A stretch of DNA of 64,000 nucleotides from Acinetobacter sp. ANC 4178. Its GTDB lineage: Bacteria; Pseudomonadota; Gammaproteobacteria; Pseudomonadales; Moraxellaceae. A program made the position numbers and the translations under genes. The DNA is taken from contig NZ_SJOD01000001.1 of the NCBI RefSeq assembly GCF_004331175.1, forward strand, positions 372,001 to 436,000, in the 5' to 3' direction. The notes under the pieces were generated by a model. It saw only the letters and a list, made by a program, of their open reading frames with translations. It did no database searches and was not told where the DNA came from. Shown piece by piece: positions 53,399 through 62,783 of this stretch; positions within the stretch are counted from its first letter, which is position 1, and each line of letters starts with the position of its first letter.

Positions 53399-53953
53399 TT
53401 ATTTCTGTGCCTGATGCAGCCGTTGCTGGCGCTTGCGCAAGATGAACTCACCCAGTAACAAACCACCCATCAAGACATAGGAAATCAGACCGTTATACAA
53501 CACCCAAATCTTCATCGGTGCAAAAAAAACGGTGATCAGCGCGATGAATGCATTAATGCAGAAAAATCCACACCAAACTTTGGTGACTTGACGAGTCCAC
53601 TCTACCCCTTCTTTGGGCAAATCAGGCTCCACCAAACGTGCAAAACGTTCAATCATCGAAGGTGGTCGGATCAAGGTACTGGCAAAAATAAACAATGCCC
53701 CAAGACTCATAAAGACAGGGTAAAGCTTAAGCCATGCATGATCTTTTAAAATCAAACTGAGCCCACCACATAAAATGGCAAAACCCGTTAATGGCCACAG
53801 CAACGCATTACCCTTGCTCAATAGACGAAGAACACCCAGTGCAATCAATAAGGCGCTAACCCAAACATACTGTCCATGTGCTAAAGCATAAGCCACAAAA
53901 AAAGGATAGAGGATCAATCCGACCACTGCTACCCCTTTAAAAATATTGTTCAT
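53399..53953 (-). CDS. APE cluster membrane protein (COG4648-like), ApeG-like
   Basis: This 184-residue inner-membrane protein has about five to six hydrophobic spans, including WRQVTKVWCGFFCINAFIAL-like and YNGLISYVLMGGLLLGEFI. Proteins of this type (COG4648) accompany ACP and ligase genes in aryl polyene clusters. Their role is unknown, possibly a membrane scaffold for the synthase. The gene begins four bases inside the stop of the ACP gene. Confidence 0.8.
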   Translation of the reverse strand: MNNIFKGVAVVGLILYPFFVAYALAHGQYVWVSALLIALGVLRLLSKGNALLWPLTGFAILCGGLSLILKDHAWLKLYPVFMSLGALFIFASTLIRPPSMIERFARLVEPDLPKEGVEWTRQVTKVWCGFFCINAFIALITVFFAPMKIWVLYNGLISYVLMGGLLLGEFILRKRQQRLHQAQK

Positions 53954-54198
53954 GCAGCAGACATGTTCTGAATAACAGTCACAACATCTTGCACTGTACG
54001 AACGTTCTTAAAATCTTCAGGATTGACTTGCTTACCTGTCAATTCTTTAATTTTTACCACCAAATCGATGGCATCAATACTATCTACATCTAAATCAGAT
54101 GCAAGATTTGAATTTAACTGAACATCGTCTTGTTCAATCTCAAAAAGTTCATCCATCCATTCACGTAACTTTTCGAGTACTTGTTCTTGAGTTAGCAT
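53950..54198 (-). CDS. Acyl carrier protein, ApeF-like
   Basis: The carrier has 82 residues, with the phosphopantetheine site Ser in DLDVDSIDAIDLVVKI. It is acidic and helical as expected for type II PKS carriers. It is paired with a second ACP ten bases upstream; two distinct ACPs are typical of APE systems, one probably used for starter handling and one for extension. Confidence 0.93.
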   Translation of the reverse strand: MLTQEQVLEKLREWMDELFEIEQDDVQLNSNLASDLDVDSIDAIDLVVKIKELTGKQVNPEDFKNVRTVQDVVTVIQNMSAA

Positions 54199-54207
54199 TA
54201 CAACCTC

Positions 54208-54468
54208 TTATGCCGTTTGTTGCATTTCAACCAAAGCCACTAAGCTTTGAATTGATTTAAAATGTTCTTTAGTTTCAGTCGACTCTGCATTCAAATGTAT
54301 GCCATAGCGCTTTTTCAAAGCTAAACCTAATTCTAAAGCATCAATTGAATCCAAACCCAAACCATCACCAAATAAAGGTGCGTCTGTATCAATGTCTTCA
54401 ATACTGATGTCTTCAAGGGCGAGGACATCAATAATCATTTGCTTTAATTCATCAGCAAGATTACTCAT
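54208..54468 (-). CDS. Acyl carrier protein, ApeE-like
   Basis: This 86-residue carrier has DGLGLDSIDALELGLALKKR, with Ser of DSI as attachment site. It is closer to canonical ACP than its neighbour. It overlaps the acyltransferase end by eight bases. Confidence 0.93.
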   Translation of the reverse strand: MSNLADELKQMIIDVLALEDISIEDIDTDAPLFGDGLGLDSIDALELGLALKKRYGIHLNAESTETKEHFKSIQSLVALVEMQQTA

Positions 54469-55264
54469 TTACGGATAACTCTTGGTTAAAAAACCACTGT
54501 AATTGTTGATTTAATTGACGCACATTTTTGGGATTAACTGTTACATCATCCAATACGTCTTCCACTCGAATCGCATCCAGTACTTTCACTTGAATATGAA
54601 AGGGACGATCTGGAATATGATACCATTTTTCGTTTTTCGTGAGTGTTGATGGTGTACACGTAATCAGCACAGGACGAATTGGAACTCCAGCACGCAACGC
54701 AATATTGGCTGCCCCTCGTTGAAAATCATTCAACAGTTCGCCCTTTGCAGTCCGTGTTCCTTCAGGAAAAATCAGCAAAGATGCTGCGCGATCTTGTTGT
54801 AATTTTGACACGCAATCCTGAATAAATTGCTCAGAACCCGCATTTAAAATATAACCTGCATTTTGTACAGGGCCTTTAGTAAATGGGTTTGACCATAGAG
54901 CCTGTTTTACAACACAGTTCGCCTGCTCCATTAAACCAATTAAAACCACCACGTCAATCAGTGTCGGATGATTGGCAATGACCAACTCCTGCTGGCTGTG
55001 TTGCAGTTTGTCTAAGCCTTCAACCTCATAGGTCATGATGCCGAGTTTCACCATCATTTCGGTAAAACCTTTAAAACTATGCTTAATGACTTTCTGCGTT
55101 CGCTGTGTACGGAGTTCTAAGTTTTGCGAACTCACCTTCACCATTGGCGCAATCACAGCACCAATCGCTACACCACCAAGACCAAAACTGGCAAAACTAA
55201 ATCCAGTTGCAGCAACACGCCATATATAATTGGCTTTTTGTTTGACTTGCCTCATTTTTAGCAT
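54461..55264 (-). CDS. 1-acyl-sn-glycerol-3-phosphate acyltransferase-like, ApeD-like
   Basis: This PlsC-type acyltransferase has about 267 residues with one N-terminal membrane span. It carries the catalytic motif NHPTLIDVV (NHxxxxD) and the phosphate-binding FPEGTRTAKGE. In APE clusters it is thought to build the lipid anchor. The start is uncertain: ATG at 55264 overlaps the KS-like stop, GTG at 55273 and ATG at 55255 are also in frame. The NHPTLID form replaces the HxxxxD histidine context only slightly and should be active. Confidence 0.88.
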   Translation of the reverse strand: MLKMRQVKQKANYIWRVAATGFSFASFGLGGVAIGAVIAPMVKVSSQNLELRTQRTQKVIKHSFKGFTEMMVKLGIMTYEVEGLDKLQHSQQELVIANHPTLIDVVVLIGLMEQANCVVKQALWSNPFTKGPVQNAGYILNAGSEQFIQDCVSKLQQDRAASLLIFPEGTRTAKGELLNDFQRGAANIALRAGVPIRPVLITCTPSTLTKNEKWYHIPDRPFHIQVKVLDAIRVEDVLDDVTVNPKNVRQLNQQLQWFFNQELSVNE

Positions 55265-55881
55265 TTGGTCCACGCTTCGTATTGACTCTGGTCAGTGTTT
55301 TGCCAGAAATCATAAAATCTCAAAGCCTGTTTAAAATGTGCTTGTGCTTCAATCATGATATTGGGATTGACCGTTAAATTGGCTGGCTGCAATGAAACTA
55401 AAGCTGCCATAGAAAAAGCAGAAAATGACTGATGCTCTACATAAATATCGGGTAATGATGCTTCATAATAAATCACTAATACTTGGCGTGCATTGGGGAC
55501 TGTTTTTAGCCATGCATAAGCCTCAACCAAACCATCATTCCATGAACCAGCCAAACTGGTCGCTGGGGTCGCATCCTGACATAAAATGGAATATAAACCA
55601 GAAATTGCATTATGTACTGAAGTGGAAAATTGGGTCGGCGATGGCGTTTGATCCTTCAGCACATCTTCTAAGATATTCAGTGTTTTTGCTTCATCGCCAT
55701 ATTGCGACACCCAGACAATATAATCAGCTTTTCCAAGATCTAAAACATGTATGGCATTATTTAATGCAAGTTTTGCAAGTGATGATAACCGTCGACGTTG
55801 CATCGCAGGTACTTTCGCTATAGCGAATAGCTCCTGACCAGCCAAGCTCATCGTTAGGTTGGATACGTGTAGTTGCATCAT
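55258..55881 (-). CDS. Truncated ketosynthase, chain-length factor ApeC-like
   Basis: This 207-residue protein covers only the N-terminal half of a KS fold. No active-site Cys or His motifs are present. The part around SVHNAISGLYSILCQ and AGSWNDGLVEAYAWL matches the KS N-terminal-like family (Pfam PF13723) seen in APE clusters, where ApeC pairs with the KS ApeO as chain-length factor. It is the first gene of the leftward operon. A clear ribosome site before the ATG is lacking. Confidence 0.85.
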   Translation of the reverse strand: MMQLHVSNLTMSLAGQELFAIAKVPAMQRRRLSSLAKLALNNAIHVLDLGKADYIVWVSQYGDEAKTLNILEDVLKDQTPSPTQFSTSVHNAISGLYSILCQDATPATSLAGSWNDGLVEAYAWLKTVPNARQVLVIYYEASLPDIYVEHQSFSAFSMAALVSLQPANLTVNPNIMIEAQAHFKQALRFYDFWQNTDQSQYEAWTKC

Positions 55882-56178
55882 GAAAAGCAGTTTTTAAAAA
55901 AATTATTATCAATGCTAAAATTATAGCATTTACACAAAAAGAACACAAAAACAACGAAAGCCTAAAATTAACAAACCGCTTCACATCATGTTCTGTTTAA
56001 AATTTACCAGCAATTCAATAGAGATTTTTAAAACATTCATCTCTCTCATCTAAGCTAAGAAGAACAATTAAATTATTTGACAGTTGATAGGGAGCAATAT
56101 ACATATATTCATAACTTTTAATCAGCAACATAGTATACTGCATTTGCTCATCCCTTACCTATTATTGCCCCAGAGACT
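55882..56178. promoter_or_regulatory. Divergent promoter region of the APE operon and DUF1615 gene
   Basis: About 300 bases between divergent genes. For the rightward gene, TTGACA at 56077-56082 is a perfect -35, with TACATA at 56100-56105 as -10 at 17 bp; TATACT near 56133 may be another. For the leftward pigment operon I see only AT-rich sequence and no confident promoter. No LysR or LuxR gene lies next to the cluster. Confidence 0.5.
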
Positions 56179-57393
56179 ATGAGAAAAACTGCTTTTTCTG
56201 TATCCCTAATTCAATCACTAAAGCCATTAAGTGTATTAGCACTCTCATTTAGTCTTGTTGCCTGTGGCGATCACTCATGGTGGAAGGATGACGAGCCTAC
56301 TTTAAATAGTGATCAAATTAAACGTCTTATTCCTACACGTGCGAATGACCGTAGTACTTGGGCCAAAGATATTTTTGACATTACCGAACAGTTGGGTATT
56401 CCACAAACCAAAGAGAATATTTGCAGTATTGTGGCTGTAGTCGATCAAGAATCTAACTTTGTTGCCGATCCAAAAGTGCCAGGTTTGGGTGAAAAAGCAG
56501 TAAAAGAAGTACAAGATCGTCTCACTGAAAAATTTACCGATAAATTAGGCGAAACTATTGGTGGCACAGTTGCTGGTTATTTTGAAGAAGTCTTAAAAAC
56601 GCAGCCTAGCCCTGAAGATAATTACTTAAGTCAAATGCGTCGCGTACAAACCGAGCGCCAATTAGACGAACTTTATCGTGAAATTTTCGACTATATGTCA
56701 AAACATTATCATGTTAGTGCGCTTACTGGTGCTGCCAAGTTGGTTGGGCAAGATGTTGGCGAAAAAATGAATCCAATTACCACATTGGGTTCTATGCAAG
56801 TCCATATTGGCTATGCCAAAGCGCATAAACGCCAAGGTGGCAATATTGCTGAGTTGCGTACCGATTTATACAGCCAATACGGCGGATTGTATTACGGTAT
56901 TCACCGTTTGATGATGTATCCTGCTGATTATGACAAAGCGATTTACCGTTTTGCCGATTACAACTCAGGCATGTATTCAAGTCGTAATGCGGCCTTCCAA
57001 AGCATGTTAAATGACCTAACTGAAGCCGAACTCAGCCTTGACGGTGACCTATTACTCTATAATAAAGATGGCTCTGTACGTTCAGCAAACAGCGAGTCAG
57101 AACGCGAGTTAATCAATGTATTTGCCCAAAATAATGTTTTGGTTACACCACGCCAAATTCGCAGTGATTTGAAAAAAGAAAAAGAGAAAGATTTTGAAGA
57201 GACCGCGACGTATCGCGCCGTAACAAAACTCTATGAAGAAAAAACAGGGAAAAAGGCATTTTATGCCATGATGCCTCAAGTGGTCATTTCAGGACCAAAA
57301 TTAAGTCGTGATTATAATACCAACTGGTTTGCCAGCCGTGTGAATGGACGTTATGAAACATGTATGCAACGGGCGAAACGCATAAAAATCTAG
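56179..57393 (+). CDS. DUF1615 lipoprotein, possible lytic transglycosylase fold
   Basis: The signal peptide ends in lipobox LVAC (Cys near 29) in a 404-residue protein. VVDQESNF near residue 94 resembles the catalytic Glu-Ser of lysozyme-like lytic transglycosylases, with NPITTLGSMQVHIGYA (the GSMQV/GLMQ element) and FADYNSGMYSSRNAAF farther on. This is the DUF1615 family. A peptidoglycan-cleaving role is likely by motif but unproven. Its 3' end overlaps the HAD gene by 34 bases, suggesting co-expression. Confidence 0.82.
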   Translation: MRKTAFSVSLIQSLKPLSVLALSFSLVACGDHSWWKDDEPTLNSDQIKRLIPTRANDRSTWAKDIFDITEQLGIPQTKENICSIVAVVDQESNFVADPKVPGLGEKAVKEVQDRLTEKFTDKLGETIGGTVAGYFEEVLKTQPSPEDNYLSQMRRVQTERQLDELYREIFDYMSKHYHVSALTGAAKLVGQDVGEKMNPITTLGSMQVHIGYAKAHKRQGGNIAELRTDLYSQYGGLYYGIHRLMMYPADYDKAIYRFADYNSGMYSSRNAAFQSMLNDLTEAELSLDGDLLLYNKDGSVRSANSESERELINVFAQNNVLVTPRQIRSDLKKEKEKDFEETATYRAVTKLYEEKTGKKAFYAMMPQVVISGPKLSRDYNTNWFASRVNGRYETCMQRAKRIKI

Positions 57394-58007
57394 CATTATT
57401 CGATTTTGATGGAACTTTGTGCAAAAAAGACAGCTTTACGGGCTTTATTTTTTATGCACTCTCCAAACGACATATCGTCAAACAAGGCTTGAAACTCCTA
57501 CCATGGATTCAAGCCTACTATTTAAATGTCTACCCTGCTCACGCCATGCGACCAAAACTGTTTTATAGCATGTTTAAGGATGCTGATTATGCTGAAATTC
57601 AACAAATTGCTGAAGAATATGCACATCAACTGATGCACGAATTAGACCCTAAATTTATTGAGCAATTGCGACAACATCAGGCACTTGGACATGATGTGGT
57701 TTTGGTTTCAGCATCAGTCGATTTATATTTAAAACCATTATGCCAATTATTGTCGATTGATCTTATCTGCACCGAAACTGAAATTATTGCGGGTCGTTTA
57801 ACGGGACATTATCAATCTGCCGACTGTAGCCGAATACAAAAAAAGATTCGCATCACTGAACAATACCCTATCGCAGATTATACAAATATTTATGCTTATG
57901 GGAATAGCGAAGAAGATTTGGAAATGTTTAGCCTAGCGCAATATACCCATATGGTAGGACACGACCAAGACCTCCCCTTATTACGACCACATTTAAAAAT
58001 GGCGTAG
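57360..58007 (+). CDS. HAD-superfamily phosphatase (HAD-IB, SerB-like)
   Basis: This 215-residue phosphatase has motif I DFDGTLCKKD, motif II VLVSASVDLYL, a Lys, and motif III in YAYGNSEEDLEMF. The helical cap segment sits between motifs I and II. This matches the HAD-IB family that includes SerB-type and phosphatidylglycerophosphatase-like enzymes; the substrate is open. The start at 57360 lies inside the previous gene in another frame, and a later start would cut into motif I. Confidence 0.88.
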   Translation: MYATGETHKNLALFDFDGTLCKKDSFTGFIFYALSKRHIVKQGLKLLPWIQAYYLNVYPAHAMRPKLFYSMFKDADYAEIQQIAEEYAHQLMHELDPKFIEQLRQHQALGHDVVLVSASVDLYLKPLCQLLSIDLICTETEIIAGRLTGHYQSADCSRIQKKIRITEQYPIADYTNIYAYGNSEEDLEMFSLAQYTHMVGHDQDLPLLRPHLKMA

Positions 58008-58038
58008 CTAAATCTTCAACTTCAATATTTCTACCCAT

Positions 58039-58067
58039 AAAAAAAGCCAACGATCTGTTGGCTTTTT
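58039..58067. terminator. Bidirectional terminator, HAD gene and grxD
   Basis: AAAAAGCCAAC pairs with GTTGGCTTTTT around a five-base loop between two convergent genes. Confidence 0.92.
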
Positions 58068-58086
58068 ACTACATCAGCAAAATTAC

Positions 58087-58428
58087 TTATGCTTCTGGTG
58101 CAGGGCTGTATTGCTCAACCAAAGACTTTAATTCGCCTTTTTGGAACATATCAAGCATGATATCGCTACCACCAATTAACTCACCGTTAATCCACAATTG
58201 TGGGAATGTTGGCCAGTTTGCAATACGTGGTAATGTTGCACGAATATCTGGATTTTCTAGAATATTAACGTAAGCAAACGGACGACCAATTTGACTGAGA
58301 GCTTCTACCGCACGTGCAGAAAAACCACACTGTGGAAATTGCGGAGTGCCTTTCATGTAAAGAAGAACTGCGTGTTTGGCAATCTGGTCACGAATTAACG
58401 CTTCGGTATCGCGTGTTTGTTCAGTCAT
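58087..58428 (-). CDS. grxD: Monothiol glutaredoxin Grx4
   Basis: This 113-residue monothiol glutaredoxin has the diagnostic CGFS motif in GTPQFPQCGFSARAVE and the glutathione-binding WPTFPQLWINGELIGG. It carries or stores [2Fe-2S] clusters with glutathione. The ATG is preferred over an upstream in-frame start since GAGGATT lies about seven bases before it and MTEQTRD begins like other GrxD proteins. Confidence 0.96.
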   Translation of the reverse strand: MTEQTRDTEALIRDQIAKHAVLLYMKGTPQFPQCGFSARAVEALSQIGRPFAYVNILENPDIRATLPRIANWPTFPQLWINGELIGGSDIMLDMFQKGELKSLVEQYSPAPEA

Positions 58429-58666
58429 TGATGAATCCTCAACTAATCTGCCTTGCATTATACCCAAAACACAACAAAACAATATGCTTAAAGCAATATT
58501 TCCAGTTTTATTTGCATTCAGGCTTTAATTCTAGATGAGATTTTGCTTATATAGGCATTGTTTTCTAGTTCTGATCGAATTGGAAAATCAACCCACTATC
58601 ATCTCCATACTTTTCGTATGCCAATGCTAGTGAAGCTTTTAATTTCTTATCAAATACGAGTTAGTT

Positions 58667-59878
58667 ATGAATACCTTTACTCAAGCCCCTATACAAACTG
58701 ATCAACCATCTCATTTGATGCCAGTATTTGGCCGTCAACCGATCAGCTTTGTCCGAGGTCGAGGAACGTATTTATATACCGCAGATGGAACTGAGTATTT
58801 AGATGCCTTAACAGGGATTGCGGTCTGTGGTTTAGGGCACTCTCATCCCGAAGTGACCCAAGCGATTGCTGAACAAGCAGGTACGCTTATTCATACCAGC
58901 AACTTATTTGAAGTCCCTTGGCAAACTGCCGCTGCGCAAAAACTTGCACAAGTTGCTGGCATGGAAGAAGTATTCTTCTCAAATAGTGGTGCAGAATCGA
59001 ATGAAGGCGCAATCAAAATTGCACGCAAATTCGGACACTTACAAGGTATTGCAATACCTAAAATTATTGTCGCAGATCATTCTTTTCATGGCCGTACCTT
59101 AGCAACATTATCAGCTACAGGAAATAAGAAGGTTCAAGAAGGTTTTGCCCCATTAGTTGAAGGTTTTATTCGTGTACCATTTGGTGACATCGAAGCTATT
59201 GAAGAAGCTGCAATTCAACATCCAGATATCGTGGCGATTTTAGTTGAACCGATTCAAGGTGAAGGTGGCGTAAATACTGCACCGCAAGGCTTTAGTTATT
59301 TAGAAGATATTCGTCGCATCTGTAATCAACATAATTGGTTAATGATGCTTGATGAAGTTCAAACTGGGAATGGTCGTACTGGTAAATATTTTGCTTATCA
59401 ACACACCAATATTGTGCCAGATGTACTGACTACAGCCAAAGGTTTAGGCAATGGCTTCCCTATTGGCGCTGTCATGACCCAAGGTCGTGGTGTAGGCGTG
59501 CTCACTGCTGGAAACCATGGCTCAACCTACAGCGGTACTGCTTTAGGTTCACGTGTTGTTTACACCGTACTTGATGTGATTGAGAAAGAAAACTTACTTG
59601 AAAATGCCGCAAATATGGGGAGCTATATTGTTCAGCAATTGGCTCAACAGCTTTCTGATCAAAAAGTCTCTGTGCGCGGTTTTGGATTAATGATTGGTAT
59701 TGATTTACCAAAACCATGTGCAGAATTGGTTCATATTGCACGGGATGAATACCAAATGATTATTAATGTCACTGCGGGCTCAGTGGTACGCTTATTGCCA
59801 CCATTAAATATCACTCAAGAGCAAGCAGATCAATTAATTCAGCGCTTAGTGAATATGATTCAAGCTTACCTTGCTTAA
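58667..59878 (+). CDS. argD: Acetylornithine/succinyldiaminopimelate aminotransferase
   Basis: This class III PLP aminotransferase of 403 residues shows GIAVCGLGHSHPEV, the Gly-rich SNSGAESNEGAIKIARK, VEPIQGEGGV, DEVQTGNGRTG and the PLP lysine in TTAKGLGNGFPIGAV. ArgD makes N-acetylornithine in arginine synthesis and can serve in lysine synthesis; AstC in arginine breakdown is similar. Neither ast nor other arg genes lie beside it, so ArgD is favoured. It stands alone, with a 180-base upstream region and a terminator. The adjacent LysR gene is convergent. Confidence 0.9.
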   Translation: MNTFTQAPIQTDQPSHLMPVFGRQPISFVRGRGTYLYTADGTEYLDALTGIAVCGLGHSHPEVTQAIAEQAGTLIHTSNLFEVPWQTAAAQKLAQVAGMEEVFFSNSGAESNEGAIKIARKFGHLQGIAIPKIIVADHSFHGRTLATLSATGNKKVQEGFAPLVEGFIRVPFGDIEAIEEAAIQHPDIVAILVEPIQGEGGVNTAPQGFSYLEDIRRICNQHNWLMMLDEVQTGNGRTGKYFAYQHTNIVPDVLTTAKGLGNGFPIGAVMTQGRGVGVLTAGNHGSTYSGTALGSRVVYTVLDVIEKENLLENAANMGSYIVQQLAQQLSDQKVSVRGFGLMIGIDLPKPCAELVHIARDEYQMIINVTAGSVVRLLPPLNITQEQADQLIQRLVNMIQAYLA

Positions 59879-59913
59879 TCATACAGCGATGTAAAATACA
59901 TTGCATCGCCCAA

Positions 59914-59943
59914 CAAAAAAAGCCGCGTTTAGCGGCTTTTTTA
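59914..59943. terminator. Bidirectional terminator, argD and LysR gene
   Basis: AGCCGC/GCGGCT stem with a five-base loop, flanked by seven A and seven T. Confidence 0.92.
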
Positions 59944-59952
59944 TTTCAGCTT

Positions 59953-60882
59953 TTATGAAGCTTCTTGATAAATTCTGCCACCGGGTAATTGGCTAAAATA
60001 TTGTTTCAATGCATCTAAACAACGGTGAATTTTCATAGGCTGTTGTTCACGTTTAGATGTAATTGCATATAAGTAAAAATTAGGTAATTTCCACTCTGGT
60101 AATACCTCTACCAATGTACCATTGACTAAATCTTTTTGAACATCAAGATATAAAATTCGAGAAATTCCATGTCCTTGCAAACATAAAGACTTGGCAACCA
60201 ACACATTATTGGTGGTTAAACGCGAATTCATTTCAATACTCGCAGTCTCACCAGAAATACCATGCTGGAATGCAAAACTTTCATAGTTTTTCATTAAGTT
60301 AACGGGAATCAGATCATGATTCTTTAAATCTTCTGGACGCGAAATAGGCGCCGTCTGATTTAAATAACTCGGTGAAGCAACTAACACTTGTTCAACGCGG
60401 GCCAGTGGAACCGCATTTAAACTCTGATCTTCAATTTTCGGACTCATACGTAACGCAATATCAATTCGACCTTCTATCAAATCAATATAATGATTGTCCG
60501 CTTCCAAATGAACAGCTAAACCTCGATGGGCCGACATCCAATGTGATAATGCAGGAATAACGTGATTTGCGCCTAACTCTGGAGTTGTTGCAATACGCAA
60601 CTCCCCAACTAGGTCATCACGTAATTCGTTAATACGAATTTTCCCACGCTCTGCAGCAGCTAGCATCTCTTGGCAGCTATGAAAAAAAGCTTGTCCAGCT
60701 TCAGTCAAACTCAATTTCCGTGTCGAACGATGTAGAAGGATCACTTCCATCTCGTGTTCTAAAGAACGAATCTGTTGGCTTACAGCACTTGTAGTAATTC
60801 CTAACTCTCGTGCGGCTCCGCTAAACGAACATTTTTCCACAACACAAGCAAACACTCCCATTGCTCGAAGTTGATCTAACAT
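59953..60882 (-). CDS. LysR family transcriptional regulator
   Basis: This 309-residue regulator has a winged HTH at residues 1-60 (FACVVEKCSFSGAARELGIT, SAVSQQIRSLEHEM, LLHRSTRKLSLTEAG). A LysR substrate-binding domain starts near residue 90 (GELRIATTPELGANHVIPAL). The effector and targets are unknown. Its upstream region of about 95 bases before nlpD leaves room for one promoter. The nlpD gene reads in the same direction toward it, so control of argD by this regulator is only one possibility. Confidence 0.92.
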   Translation of the reverse strand: MLDQLRAMGVFACVVEKCSFSGAARELGITTSAVSQQIRSLEHEMEVILLHRSTRKLSLTEAGQAFFHSCQEMLAAAERGKIRINELRDDLVGELRIATTPELGANHVIPALSHWMSAHRGLAVHLEADNHYIDLIEGRIDIALRMSPKIEDQSLNAVPLARVEQVLVASPSYLNQTAPISRPEDLKNHDLIPVNLMKNYESFAFQHGISGETASIEMNSRLTTNNVLVAKSLCLQGHGISRILYLDVQKDLVNGTLVEVLPEWKLPNFYLYAITSKREQQPMKIHRCLDALKQYFSQLPGGRIYQEAS

Positions 60883-60977
60883 AAATTTCCCTCTAAACTT
60901 ATGAGATGCTCCTACCTTTCAATAAAAGCAACTCATTGGATTATACGGTGAAATTTAAAAGTTGTAATGATCTTAAT

Positions 60978-61787
60978 TTAATTTATTGGTAAAACATTGG
61001 TCGGATTGATTGGTTTACCATTTAAGCGTACCTGAAACTCAAGCATAGTACGGCTTGCACCAGAAGAACCCATCTCTGCAATTTTTTGACCAGCCGTTAT
61101 ATTTTCTCCGCTTTTCACAATCATCTTGCTGTTATGCGCATACGCCGTGATATAACCATCAATATGCTTAATTAAGATTAAGTTGCCATATTCTTTAAGC
61201 CCATCAGCTGCATAGACCACTTGACCATTTGCAGAGGCATACACTGGATCACCCACATTGCCACTATAACGAATACCTTTCACATTATTGGTTAAATTGA
61301 AGTTTTCAATAACTGCACCATTTGATGGTTTAACCCAACGCAAAGAACTCGCTTGCGTAGGCGTCACAGGTACTGTGCTGGTCGAAGATGTTGCCGTGAC
61401 CGGCGGAGTAGTTGGTAATGTAATTGCCTGACGTTGAATCGGAGTAGTTGGTGTAACAGCTTGCGTCGTAGTAGTACGACGATTATTGCCAGAACCTCTC
61501 AACTTGAGCGACTGGCCTACATAAATTCGATAAGGCGGCGCAACATCATTCATATCGGCAATGCTGATATAACTTAGTCCATAACGCGCCGCAATTCCAC
61601 TTAAAGTATCGCCAGAGCGAACGGTATAATAGTCTGGAGCCGTCGCGTAACGGGTCGGGTTATTAATCTGAGGTTTGGATGCACACCCACTTAAAATAGC
61701 AGTGGTCACAATAGCAGTTGAGATTACTAGGGTTTTCAACAATGCTGTTGGCGTAGCAAAGATCCGATTTTGCGACATCGCAGGCAT
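60978..61787 (-). CDS. nlpD: NlpD-like lipoprotein, LysM plus degenerate LytM
   Basis: The signal peptide ends in lipobox LSGC (near 35). A LysM domain follows at about 50-95 (YYTVRSGDTLSGIAARYGLS), then a Thr/Pro linker and a C-terminal M23/LytM domain. The zinc ligands of active M23 peptidases are replaced: VKGIRYSG has no His or Asp at the usual places, and LEFQVRL has Glu where His is expected. Only AYAHNS keeps a His. Like E. coli NlpD it is probably an activator of cell-separation amidases rather than a hydrolase. It follows surE with 124 bases between; rpoS is not in the window. Confidence 0.93.
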   Translation of the reverse strand: MPAMSQNRIFATPTALLKTLVISTAIVTTAILSGCASKPQINNPTRYATAPDYYTVRSGDTLSGIAARYGLSYISIADMNDVAPPYRIYVGQSLKLRGSGNNRRTTTTQAVTPTTPIQRQAITLPTTPPVTATSSTSTVPVTPTQASSLRWVKPSNGAVIENFNLTNNVKGIRYSGNVGDPVYASANGQVVYAADGLKEYGNLILIKHIDGYITAYAHNSKMIVKSGENITAGQKIAEMGSSGASRTMLEFQVRLNGKPINPTNVLPIN

Positions 61788-61911
61788 TTATCTTCCTCTC
61801 TATATGTCTTTATTGGTTTTCATGCGCGTAAGAGTAGCAAAAATATTTTGAAAAAATCCGCATTCACGGACTTTTTCACAAAGTTACAACATTTACAAGA
61901 CTTTTGATGTT

Positions 61912-62679
61912 TTAGCGATACTGTTCATGCAAGTTCTGTAAAATTTCATAATTGGTCGCATCCATTTGAATAGGCGTAATACTGACAAAACCATTTGCAA
62001 CAGCAAAAAAATCCGACTCAATCCCCGCAATCCCTTGTTTTGGTTCAGCCACTGCTTCACCAGACAAGCCAATCCAGTACACTTGGCGACCACGTGGATC
62101 GACATGACTGGTAATCGGTTTAGATTGATAACGGCGACCTTGATAGGTAATTTTCTGACCTTGCAGCTCAGCAACATCAGGAATATTAATGTTCAAAATA
62201 TGACGCGGTGGTAATTCTGGTAAACCAGCCTGAATAAAGTCATGTACCCATTGCGCCGCAACTGCATAATCTTCTGGATGCTCATAACCACGTACATTGC
62301 TTCCTGCCAAAGAGACTGCAATTGCAGGTTGTTTCATTAAGCGCCCTTCAAATGCCGCACCAACCGTACCTGAATACAGCACATCATCACCAAGATTGGC
62401 ACCACTATTAATACCACTGACCACCAAATCGAACTCAAAATCGAAGAGCCCATTCATGGAGAGATACACACAATCTGCGGGTGTCCCATTCACCGCCCAA
62501 ACATCTGGCGCAATTGAAATGGGACGCAATGGTCGATCTAAAGTTAAAGCACTGGAAAAACCACTTCGTTCACTTTCGGGTGCCACAATCACCACTCGTC
62601 CTAATGGTTTTAGCGCATGTGCTAAAGCTTGTATCCCTGGCGCAAAGACACCATCATCGTTAGCAATAAGAATATTCAC
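61912..62679 (-). CDS. surE: 5'/3'-nucleotidase SurE
   Basis: This 255-residue metal-dependent nucleotidase has the N-terminal Asp8-Asp9 in [13 protein letters not shown], Ser in [10 protein letters not shown] and Asn in [19 protein letters not shown], all metal-site motifs. The usual neighbour pcm is absent between surE and nlpD. SurE acts on nucleoside monophosphates and short polyphosphate. Confidence 0.96.
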   Translation of the reverse strand: MNILIANDDGVFAPGIQALAHALKPLGRVVIVAPESERSGFSSALTLDRPLRPISIAPDVWAVNGTPADCVYLSMNGLFDFEFDLVVSGINSGANLGDDVLYSGTVGAAFEGRLMKQPAIAVSLAGSNVRGYEHPEDYAVAAQWVHDFIQAGLPELPPRHILNINIPDVAELQGQKITYQGRRYQSKPITSHVDPRGRQVYWIGLSGEAVAEPKQGIAGIESDFFAVANGFVSITPIQMDATNYEILQNLHEQYR

Positions 62680-62783
62680 AAAAAACTCGCTTAAAAAAGT
62701 GACTGACTAGAACATTTCATTGAATTATATGTGAAATTATATATATTAGCGCTCAATATCTATCACTAAATGAGAACCTTACA

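Noticed and set aside
55757..55984. Rightmost leftward frame overlapping the KS-like gene start
   Set aside because: It overlaps the truncated KS in another frame, and is a hydrophobic AT-rich frame without ribosome site.
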